Shown: positions 28,001-40,000 of the stretch, piece by piece
Layout of the letters: each line of letters begins with the position of its first letter
Position numbering within the stretch: the first letter of the stretch is position 1
Program-made: the position numbers and the translations under genes
The notes under the pieces: generated by a model
Seen by the model: the letters and a program-made list of their open reading frames with translations, nothing else
What the model was told of the DNA's origin: nothing
Database searches by the model: none
NCBI RefSeq assembly: GCF_964204645.1
Contig: NC_134029.1
Location: 398,501-462,500, forward strand
Direction of reading: 5' to 3'
Length of the DNA stretch: 64,000 bases
Source of the DNA: Tubulanus polymorphus
Lineage: Eukaryota; Nemertea; Palaeonemertea; Tubulaniformes; Tubulanidae

Positions 28001-31000
28001 TTCTAATGATGAGTCGTGTGACGGTATTTGTAAATTTTTCATTGTTAATTTTCTGACTGTAAAATCAAATTTTCTTTGAAAAATCTTCACAAATCACTTT
28101 AGAAAGCAGCAGCACTAGATAGATATAAGATGATATGAGAAGAGGGGGTAGGGAGAGGGTAGGGAGAGGGTAGGGAGAGGGGAGGATGAGGGGGGTCAAA
28201 CATTCAATAACTTACAGTTGATAATCATTGAATTTTGTGAAGTAGAACGATTGTTTTTAAATCCACACAAATTAATTCCCATTTCACTGAATAAAATAAC
28301 AGTTTACGCACAATGATGGATACGAGATGGACGTGGACCGGCAGCATCACGACGACGAGAGGAGCAGGAGGAGGAACACGCAGATCTGATCACCGTGGAA
28401 ACAAACATCTTCATCTCAGGTATATCCAGCATCCATCGAACTAATACTGACCATCAATTCCTGAACATCATCAACTTTTATAAACATTGAACAACGCTAT
28501 CACTGAACTGAATGACTGAACCGTAGAATAGTTTTACTACAACTCAAACATCAATGAGCGAGTGAATATTTCAAATCATTCGAACACAAACAATTCACTG
28601 GTTAACTCTCACTCCATGAGTTCAATACCATCGAGTCTACAAACAATTCACTGGTTAACTCTCACTCCATGAGTTCAATACCATCGAGTCTACAAACAAT
28701 TCACTGGTTAACTCTCACTCCATGAGTTCAATACCATCGAGTCTACAAACAATTCACTGGTTAACTCTCACTCCATGAGTTCAATACCATCCAGTCTTCA
28801 ATCACTCGCGGTACAAATACATATCAGATTTTTCATCCACAATTCTCTACGTCGAAACCGATAAATTCCCAGCTGATGATGAACAGTCACGAGGATATCA
28901 ATGATAAATAGATGACACACAGGACGGCAGACTGATGGACCAGCCGGGATGAGAGAACTGATGGACCAGCCGGGATGAGAGAACTGATAGACCAGCCGGG
29001 ATGAGAGAACTGATCAGGTATTGAGAGACACCTACTGATTGAACTGTATCTCTGACTATCAGTTATATCAATTATATATTATTGCTACCGTTTGAAATTA
29101 ACGCTGAGAATAATTCAACCCTAGAGAAATCAACATGAATTTATAAACACCACCGATCAGTGTCAATAGATACTGCAGTGGCGGCGGCCCTTTACACGGT
29201 TCATATCTGTTACCAGTACTGGGTTCACTATACCCTGTCAAACGGTTCAATGTGACACAAACTGCCCAGCTATCCTCTCCTCTCTCTCCCACACGCCTGA
29301 TAACGACAAAATCAGATCCGGAACATTCAGCAAGTCTTTTGTCATTGAATCAGTGCACCAATCAAATCAATCAATTTATCGTACATCCGTGAAGAACATC
29401 GTCTCCAGGTACAGCATACACATAACCCCTTCCTCACAACAGCAGCAGCAAACTACACCCCCCCCCCCCCAGCAGCAGCAGCAGCAGTATCTCCTCAGGG
29501 TACACTAGGGGGTGTTGAGAGCAGGGGAGAGCGAGGGGAGGGGGAGTTTAGAGCAGGGGAGAGTCAGATAGGTGACAGAGAGGGAGAGATAGAGGCTTGA
29601 GTACAGAACTAACAAATATTAATCAACAGAAATATTTCATATTTGAAGGTAAAACTGATGAAGCAAGCTGTGCATAGAGGAAAGGAGACAGGAGAGGACT
29701 GGGTTATTAGAGAAATGTCAACATCACTCACAGTCATCAGTATTCAACAACTCGTTATATAATCATCCTGCAACCTCCTCAAAACAACCTCATCTCCTGC
29801 ATACCTCTCTCGCTGTCTCTGTCTCATCAGTCTAGAAACGCCTGCCGATCAGGTATTCAAGCGATGCTAGACTCGCTGTTCAGGTGTTTGTATAGTATTA
29901 GAACTAATGGATGAGACCGAATCTAATGACAAACACTTCACTGTTTTTATCATTAAACCTAGCAATAAAATCATAGTTTATGAGGAGACAGAGAGGGAGA
30001 GAGAGAAGGGGGAGAGAGAGGGAGAGAGAGGAGGGGGAGAGAGAGAGAGAGGGGGGAGAGGAAGAGAGGAGGGGGAGAGAGGAGGGAGAGCGTGTTGAGA
30101 GTGAGAAACTACCGTTAAAATTACTAAATAGCTACCTGTCATCGGAAAGTGTAAATGTAGCAATGTCAATATAGTCCATTAGCAATTTAGTCACTTTCCT
30201 TTAGAGAATTTTAATATCTGAATATATCAATAATCACTCTTCCCTACAATGAGCACTTAGCTGACAAATTCAGAGAATATGTGAAATAATGTGTACATTG
30301 TCCACAAGGTCTAGAAATATGTGAAATAACATGTTTCAGTAACCCAGGTCTAGAAATATGCAGTTTGTTTAAATATATCCTCGATATAATAACGTGATTG
30401 TGATTAATAATTTGATATTTTAAATGAAAAAGCGTTTAAATAAAGTTAAATATTATAATGTTTCTTTAGATAGCATCAATGTAACTGAAACAATGATGTA
30501 AAGCAGCATACCAGTCTGATCGGAGAGATCCATCAGCTGTCATAGTCTGGACGGGGAGATCCATCAGCTGTCATAGTTTGGACAGAGAGATCCATCAGCT
30601 GTCATAGTCTGGACGGGGAGATCCATCAGCTGTCATAGTCTGGACGGGGAGATCCATCAGCTGTCATAGTTTGGATGGAGAGATCCATCAGCTGTCATAG
30701 TCTGGACGGGGAGATCCATCAGCCGTCACAAACTACAAACTCTAACCCCGTGTCCTATAGATCAGTTCCTGGATCAACCCCGGGTCACCATAACTACTGA
30801 CAGTCTCCTCGTATCTGAACCTGGGAGCTGGTTATCAGTCTAGCCTCATCGGACCCACCAGTAACTACTGACAGTCTCCTCGTATCGGAACCTGGGTGCT
30901 GGTTATCAGTCTAGCCTCATCGGACCCACCAGTAACTACTGACAGTCTCCTCGTATCTGAACCTGAGAGCTGGTTATCAGTCTAGCCTCATCGGACCCAC

Positions 31001-34000
31001 CAGTAACTACTGACAGTCTCCTCGTATCAGAACCTGGGAGCTGGTTATCAGTCTAGCCTCATCGGACCCACCAGTAACTACTGACAGTCTCCTCGTATCT
31101 GAACCTGGGAGCTGTTTATCAGTCTAGCCTCATCGGACCCACCAGTAACTACTGACAGTCTCCTTGTATCGGAACATGGGAGCTGGTTATCAGTCTAGCC
31201 TCATCGGACCCACCAGTAACTACTGACAGTCTCCTCGTATCTGAACCTGGGAGCTGGTTATCAGTCTAGCCTCATCGGACCCACCAGTAACTACTGACAG
31301 TCTCCTCGTATCTGAACCTGGGAGCTGGTTATCAGTCTAGCCTCATCGGACCCACCAGTAACTACTGACAGTCTCCTCGTATCTGAACCTGAGAGCTGGT
31401 TATCAGTCTAGCCTCATCGGACCCACCAGTAACTACTGACAGTCTCCTCGTATCTGAACCTGGGAGCTGGTTATCAGTCTAGCCTCATCGGACCCACCAG
31501 TAACTACTGACAGTCTCCTCGTATCTGAACCTGGGAGCTGGTTATCAGTCTAGCCTCATCGGACCCACCAGTAACTACTGACAGTCTCCTCGTATCTGAA
31601 CCTGAGAGCTGGTTATCAGTCTAGCCTCATCGGACCCACCAGTAACTACTGACAGTCTCCTCGTATCTGAACCTGGGAGCTGGTTATCAGTCTAGCCTCA
31701 TCGGACCCACCAGTAACTACTGACAGTCTCCTTGTATCGGAACCTGGGAGCTGGTTATCAGTCTAGCCTCATCGGACCCACCAGTAACTACTGACAGTCT
31801 CCTCGTATCGGAACCTGGGAGCTGGTTATCAGTCTAGCCTCATCGGACCCACCAGTAACTACTGACAGTCTCCTTGTATCGGAACCTGGGAGCTGGTTAT
31901 CAGTCTAGCCTCATCGGACCCACCAGTAACTACTGACAGTCTCCTCGTATCGGAACCTGGGAGCTGGTTATCAGTCTAGCCTCATCGGACCCACCAGTAA
32001 CTACTGACAGTCTCCTCGTATCGGAACCTGGGAGCTGGTTATCAGTCTAGCCTCATCGGACCCACCAGTAACTACTGACAGTCTCCTCGTATCTGAACCT
32101 GGGAGCTGGTTATCAGTCTAGCCTCATCGGACCCACCAGTAACTACTGACAGTCTCCTCGTATCGGAACCTGGGAGCTGGTTATCAGTCTAGCCTCATCG
32201 GACCCACCAGTAACTACTGACAGTCTCCTCGTATCGGAAACTGTGAGCTGGTTATCAGTCTAGCCTCATCGGACCCACCAGTAACTACTGACAGTCTCCT
32301 CGTATCGGAACCTGAGAGCTGGTTATCAGTCTAGCCTCATCGGACCCACCAGTAACTACTGACAGTCTCCTCGTATCGGAACCTGGGAGCTGGTTATCAG
32401 TCTAGCCTCATCGGACCCACCAGTAACTACTGACAGTCTCCTTGTATCGGAACCTGGGAGCTGGTTATCAGTCTAGCCTCATCGGACCCACCAGTAACTA
32501 CTGACAGTCTCCTCGTATCGGAACCTGGGTGCTGGTTATCAGTCTAGCCTCATCGGACCCACCAGTAACTACTGACAGTCTCCTCGTATCTGAACCTGGG
32601 AGCTGGTTATCAGTCTAGCCTCATCGGACCCACCAGTAACTACTGACAGTCTCCTCGTATCTGAACCTGGGAGCTGGTTATCAGTCTAGCCTCATCGGAC
32701 CCACCAGTAACTACTGACAGTCTCCTCGTATCTGAACCTGGGAGCTGGTTATCAGTCTAGCCTCATCGGACCCACCAGTAACTACTGACAGTCTCCTCGT
32801 ATCGGAACCTGGGAGCTGGTTATCAGTCTAGCCTCATCGGACCCACCAGTAACTACTGACAGTCTCCTCGTATCGGAACCTGAGAGCTGGTTATCAGTCT
32901 AGCCTCATCGGACCCACCAGTAACTACTGACAGTCTCCTTGTATCGGAACCTGGGAGCTGGTTATCAGTCTAGCCTCATCGGACCCACCAGTAACTACTG
33001 ACAGTCTCCTCGTATCGGAACCTGAGAGCTGGTTATCAGTCTAGCCTCATCGGACCCACCAGTAACTACTGACAGTCTCCTCGTATCTGAACCTGGGAGC
33101 TGGTTATCAGTCTAGCCTCATCGGACCCACCAGTAACTACTGACAGTCTCCTTGTATCGGAACCTGGGAGCTGGTTATCAGTCTAGCCTCATCGGACCCA
33201 CCAGTAACTACTGACAGTCTCCTTGTATCTGAACCTGGGAGCTGGTTATCAGTCTAGCCTCATCGGACCCACCAGTAACTACTGACAGTCTCCTCGTATC
33301 TGAACCTGGGAGCTGGTTATCAGTCTAGCCTCATCGGACCCACCAGTAACTACTGACAGTCTCCTTGTATCGGAACCTGAGAGCTGGTTATCAGTCTAGC
33401 CTCATCGGACCCACCAGTAACTACTGACAGTCTCCTCGTATCTGAACCTGGGAGCTGGTTATCAGTCTAGCCTCATCGGACCCACCAGTAACTACTGACA
33501 GTCTCCTTGTATCGGAACCTGAGAGCTGGTTATCAGTCTAGCCTCATCGGACCCACCAGTAACTACTGACAGTCTCCTTGTATCGGAACCTGAGAGCTGT
33601 TTATCAGTCTAGCCTCATCGGACCCACCAGTAACTACTGACAGTCTCCTTGTATCGGAACCTGAGAGCTGGTTATCAGTCTAGCCTCATCGGACCCACCA
33701 GTAACTACTGACAGTCTCCTTGTATCTGAACCTGGGAGCTGGTTATCAGTCTAGCCTCATCGGACCCACCAGTAACTACTGACAGTCTCCTTGTATCTGA
33801 ACCTGGGAGCTGGTTATCAGTCTAGCCTCATCGGACCCACCAGTAACTACTGACAGTCTCCTTGTATCGGAACCTGAGAGCTGGTTATCAGTCTAGCCTC
33901 ATCGGACCCACCAGTAACTACTGACAGTCTCCTTGTATCGGAACCTGAGAGCTGGTTATCAGTCTAGCCTCATCGGACCCACCAGTAACTACTGACAGTC

Positions 34001-37000
34001 TCCTCGTATCTGAACCTGGGAGCTGGTTATCAGTCTAGCCTCATCGGACCCACCAGTAACTACTGACAGTCTCCTCGTATCTGAACCTGGGAGCTGGTTA
34101 TCAGTCTAGCCTCATCGGACCCACCAGTAACTACTGACAGTCTCCTCGTATCTGAACCTGGGAGCTGGTTATCAGTCTAGCCTCATCGGACCCACCAGTA
34201 ACTACTGACAGTCTCCTCGTATCTGAACCTGGGAGCTGGTTATCAGTCTAGCCTCATCGGACCCACCAGTAACTACTGACAGTCTCCTCGTATCGGAACC
34301 TGGGAGCTGGTTATCAGTCTAGCCTCATCGGACCCACCAGTAACTACTGACAGTCTCCTCGTATCGGAAACTGTGAGCTGGTTATCAGTCTAGCCTCATC
34401 GGACCCACCAGTAACTACTGACAGTCTCCTCGTATCGGAACCTGAGAGCTGGTTATCAGTCTAGCCTCATCGGACCCACCAGTAACTACTGACAGTCTCC
34501 TCGTATCGGAACCTGGGAGCTGGTTATCAGTCTAGCCTCATCGGACCCACCAGTAACTACTGACAGTCTCCTTGTATCGGAACCTGGGAGCTGGTTATCA
34601 GTCTAGCCTCATCGGACCCACCAGTAACTACTGACAGTCTCCTCGTATCGGAACCTGGGTGCTGGTTATCAGTCTAGCCTCATCGGACCCACCAGTAACT
34701 ACTGACAGTCTCCTCGTATCTGAACCTGGGAGCTGGTTATCAGTCTAGCCTCATCGGACCCACCAGTAACTACTGACAGTCTCCTCGTATCTGAACCTGG
34801 GAGCTGGTTATCAGTCTAGCCTCATCGGACCCACCAGTAACTACTGACAGTCTCCTCGTATCTGAACCTGGGAGCTGGTTATCAGTCTAGCCTCATCGGA
34901 CCCACCAGTAACTACTGACAGTCTCCTCGTATCGGAACCTGGGAGCTGGTTATCAGTCTAGCCTCATCGGACCCACCAGTAACTACTGACAGTCTCCTCG
35001 TATCGGAACCTGAGAGCTGGTTATCAGTCTAGCCTCATCGGACCCACCAGTAACTACTGACAGTCTCCTTGTATCGGAACCTGGGAGCTGGTTATCAGTC
35101 TAGCCTCATCGGACCCACCAGTAACTACTGACAGTCTCCTCGTATCGGAACCTGAGAGCTGGTTATCAGTCTAGCCTCATCGGACCCACCAGTAACTACT
35201 GACAGTCTCCTCGTATCTGAACCTGGGAGCTGGTTATCAGTCTAGCCTCATCGGACCCACCAGTAACTACTGACAGTCTCCTTGTATCGGAACCTGGGAG
35301 CTGGTTATCAGTCTAGCCTCATCGGACCCACCAGTAACTACTGACAGTCTCCTTGTATCTGAACCTGGGAGCTGGTTATCAGTCTAGCCTCATCGGACCC
35401 ACCAGTAACTACTGACAGTCTCCTCGTATCTGAACCTGGGAGCTGGTTATCAGTCTAGCCTCATCGGACCCACCAGTAACTACTGACAGTCTCCTTGTAT
35501 CGGAACCTGAGAGCTGGTTATCAGTCTAGCCTCATCGGACCCACCAGTAACTACTGACAGTCTCCTCGTATCTGAACCTGGGAGCTGGTTATCAGTCTAG
35601 CCTCATCGGACCCACCAGTAACTACTGACAGTCTCCTTGTATCGGAACCTGAGAGCTGGTTATCAGTCTAGCCTCATCGGACCCACCAGTAACTACTGAC
35701 AGTCTCCTTGTATCGGAACCTGAGAGCTGTTTATCAGTCTAGCCTCATCGGACCCACCAGTAACTACTGACAGTCTCCTTGTATCGGAACCTGAGAGCTG
35801 GTTATCAGTCTAGCCTCATCGGACCCACCAGTAACTACTGACAGTCTCCTTGTATCTGAACCTGGGAGCTGGTTATCAGTCTAGCCTCATCGGACCCACC
35901 AGTAACTACTGACAGTCTCCTTGTATCTGAACCTGGGAGCTGGTTATCAGTCTAGCCTCATCGGACCCACCAGTAACTACTGACAGTCTCCTTGTATCGG
36001 AACCTGAGAGCTGGTTATCAGTCTAGCCTCATCGGACCCACCAGTAACTACTGACAGTCTCCTTGTATCGGAACCTGAGAGCTGGTTATCAGTCTAGCCT
36101 CATCGGACCCACCAGTAACTACTGACAGTCTCCTCGTATCTGAACCTGGGAGCTGGTTATCAGTCTAGCCTCATCGGACCCACCAGTAACTACTGACAGT
36201 CTCCTCGTATCTGAACCTGGGAGCTGGTTATCAGTCTAGCCTCATCGGACCCACCAGTAACTACTGACAGTCTCCTCGTATCTGAACCTGGGAGCTGGTT
36301 ATCAGTCTAGCCTCATCGGACCCACCAGTAACTACTGACAGTCTCCTCGTATCTGAACCTGGGAGCTGGTTATCAGTCTAGCCTCATCGGACCCACCAGT
36401 AACTACTGACAGTCTCCTTGTATCGGAACATGGGAGCTGGTTATCAGTCTAGCCTCATCGGACCCACCAGTAACTACTGACAGTCTCCTTGTATCAGAAC
36501 CTGAGAGCTGGTTATCAGTCTAGCCTCATCGGACCCACCAGTAACTACTGACAGTCTCCTTGTATCGGAACATGGGAGCTGGTTATCAGTCTAGCCTCAT
36601 CGGACCCACCAGTAACTACTGACAGTCTCCTCGTATCGGAACCTGGGAGCTGGTTATCAGTCTAGCCTCATCGGACCCACCAGTAACTACTGACAGTCTC
36701 CTCGTATCGGAACCTGAGAGCTGGTTATCAGTCTAGCCTCATCGGACCCACCAGTAACTACTGACAGTCTCCTCGTATCGGAACCTGGGAGCTGGTTATC
36801 AGTCTAGCCTCATCGGACCCACCAGTAACTACTGACAGTCTCCTCGTATCTGAACCTGGGAGCTGGTTATCAGTCTAGCCTCATCGGACCCACCAGTAAC
36901 TACTGACAGTCTCCTCGTATCGGAACATGGGAGCTGGTTATCAGTCTAGCCTCATCGGACCCACCAGTAACTACTGACAGTCTCCTTGTATCGGAACCTG

Positions 37001-40000
37001 GGAGCTGGTTATCAGTCTAGCCTCATCGGACCCACCAGTAACTACTGACAGTCTCCTTGTATCGGAACCTGGGAGCTGGTTATCAGTCTAGCCTCATCGG
37101 ACCCACCAGTAACTACTGACAGTCTCCTTGTATCTGAACCTGAGAGCTGGTTATCAGTCTAGCCTCATCGGACCCACCAGTAACTACTGACAGTCTCCTC
37201 GTATCGGAACATGGGAGCTGGTTATCAGTCTAGCCTCATCGGACCCACCAGTAACTACTGACAGTCTCCTCGTATCTGAACCTGGGAGCTGGTTATCAGT
37301 CTAGCCTCATCGGACCCACCAGTAACTACTGACAGTCTCCTCGTATCGGAACCTGGGAGCTGGTTATCAGTCTAGCCTCATCGGACCCACCAGTAACTAC
37401 TGACAGTCTCCTCGTATCTGAACCTGGGAGCTGGTTATCAGTCTAGCCTCATCGGACCCACCAGTAACTACTGACAGTCTCCTCGTATCGGAACATGGGA
37501 GCTGGTTATCAGTCTAGCCTCATCGGACCCACCAGTAACTACTGACAGTCTCCTCGTATCTGAACCTGGGAGCTGGTTATCAGTCTAGCCTCATCGGACC
37601 CACCAGTAACTACTGACAGTCTCCTCGTATCGGAACCTGGGAGCTGGTTATCAGTCTAGCCTCATCGGACCCACCAGTAACTACTGACAGTCTCCTCGTA
37701 TCGGATCTCCACTCAATTAACCCCCTGGGTCTCCACTCAATTAACCCCCTGGGTCTCCACTCAATTAACCCCCTGGGTCTCCACTCAATTAACCCCCTGG
37801 GTCTCCACTCAATTAACCCCCTGGGTCTCCACTCAATTAACCCCCTGGGTCTCCACTCAATTAACCCCCTGGGTCTCCACTCAATTAACCCCCTGGGTCT
37901 CCACTCAATTAACCCCCTGGGTCTCCACTCAATTAACCCCCTGAACATATTGTAAAAACATTAGAAAAAACTAAGTTCATAAGTAATCTTCAATATTTTA
38001 TTTGTTCAAACAAAAAATTAAATCGTAAAAATGAGGAATTTGTAAAATTAGAAAATAACAGAAAAATCAAACTGAAAAGGAAACAAAAATTGAAAAACCG
38101 TGAAACCGATAGCTATTCATGATTCATAGCGATTTATTTTGTGTTTGGAATTAATGCAAATAATATAAAAATAGCTGAAAACCGTATGAATAAAATAATG
38201 AAGCTTCATATAGGAATAACACAGTAGTTTCACGTGTGACAGCTGCTGCTGCTGCTGCTGCTACTGATTTATAATAAATTAACCCAATTCATCATCAAAT
38301 AACGAAACTACACACCTGAAATTATTAATATCAGCCAGTCTACTGCATCTATTTCTCAAAAACATGAAATATATCTTTATTTGAAAATCAGTTTAATCAA
38401 GTAATGTCTCATCAGGTGGCTCTCAGTGGTTGGGTATCTCAGTGGTTGGGTATCTCAGTGGTTGGGTATCTCAGTGGTTGGGTATCTCAGTGGTTGGGTA
38501 TCTCAGTGGTTGGGTATCTCAGTGGTTGGGTATCTCAGTGGTTGGGTATCTCAGTGGTTGGGTATCTCAGTGGTTGGGTATCTCAGTGGTTGGGTTCATT
38601 GTGGGGTATCTCGTGCCTGTATTGGAGCTGGAATAGGCAGTCTGTTATTAGTCTGGCCACAATGGCTCCAGCTAGCTGATTGGCTGATTAACTGGCTGGG
38701 TGATTGACTCGATGGTTCTCATGCTGGATGTTTGGCCAGGTCACAGTGAGTGTGGCCGCCACCTTGAGCCGAGTATGGCTGGCTTCCTGATTGGGGATTC
38801 TGACTGGTCACAGTGACTGGCTCCCTCACTGGGGTCGACTAATCCATGGTCTAGTCAGTAACAATAATGAAACAGAGCGCAATCTATTGTGGAAATAAAT
38901 GAGCTTTTTATATCCAGAGATATAAATTACAATTGGATATCAACACTGAATACTGATAACCAATGAATCATCACCAGTGTGAGGGCAATGAGTCTTACTG
39001 GGACTCCCTAGAGTCATCGGCTGCTGTGAGGGTAATGAGTCTTACTGGGACTCACTCACCGAGAGTCATCTGACTGCTGTGAGAGTAATGAGTCTTACTG
39101 GGACTCACCTAGAGTCATCTGACTGCTGTGAGAGTAATGAGTCTTACTGGGACTCACCTAGAGTCATCTGACTGCTGTGAGAGTAATGAGTCTTACTGGG
39201 ACTCACGTAGAGTCATCTGTAACTCTGCAAGAGTCATATAGGAACGCTCACAGTTCAGTCTCTAAATTAGTTTGGTTATAGATTACAATATAAATTCTGT
39301 AATGTGTGTAGAATTGAACTGGTGTTTGTTATGTGTTTGTGAGAAAACAACCTCCATTAGTGTTATCGTAAATACTGTGAAATAGTGTAACAGGATGGCC
39401 ACCATCCCCCTCCCCCCTCTCCACTTATAAAATCCCTGAATTATACAAATTCCCTGAGTTTTCCAGGATTTTTGCCCAAAAGTGTCAAATTTCCCAAGTT
39501 TTGCATGATTTTTTTCTAAATATTTCTAATTTCCAGTATTTTTCCACATTTTCTGTGTCAGTGGCGACCCCTATTAAATACAACAAAACAGTGCATTAGC
39601 AAAGCAATTCAAAATCAATGTGTTTGAGTCTGAACTGAACAATATCAAATACAACTCATATTAAACATCGATTTTGAATTGGATGAAAAATTGTGTTATA
39701 TGAAATTTTCAAAAAGTGTTCGATATAAAATGTGATAATAGAAAAAGCAAAGCTTAAATTAGTGCTGGAATGAATTATTTTACCATCAATATCGCCGCGT
39801 TGATGTTTTAGTTTGATTTTTGGTTTAGTTCTGTTTAGAACCGAATGAGGAGATGATGAGAACCGCGACGACCTTTCGGCTAAAAACATGAAAATATGTT
39901 CCTCGTCAAAATAACATCTAGAATCGCGAAAAAACCTTTCAGCGAATATATAAACTCAGATTGAAAACGATGTGAAAGCTTCTTAGCTGTTGTTACATTT

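Noticed and set aside
30775..37705. CRISPR-like array
   Set aside because: Units are contiguous with no unique spacers, and the DNA is eukaryotic; it is a minisatellite.
37610..38707. Repeat peptides of 8 and 16 residues
   Set aside because: Products of the 24-bp and 16-bp arrays; low complexity only.
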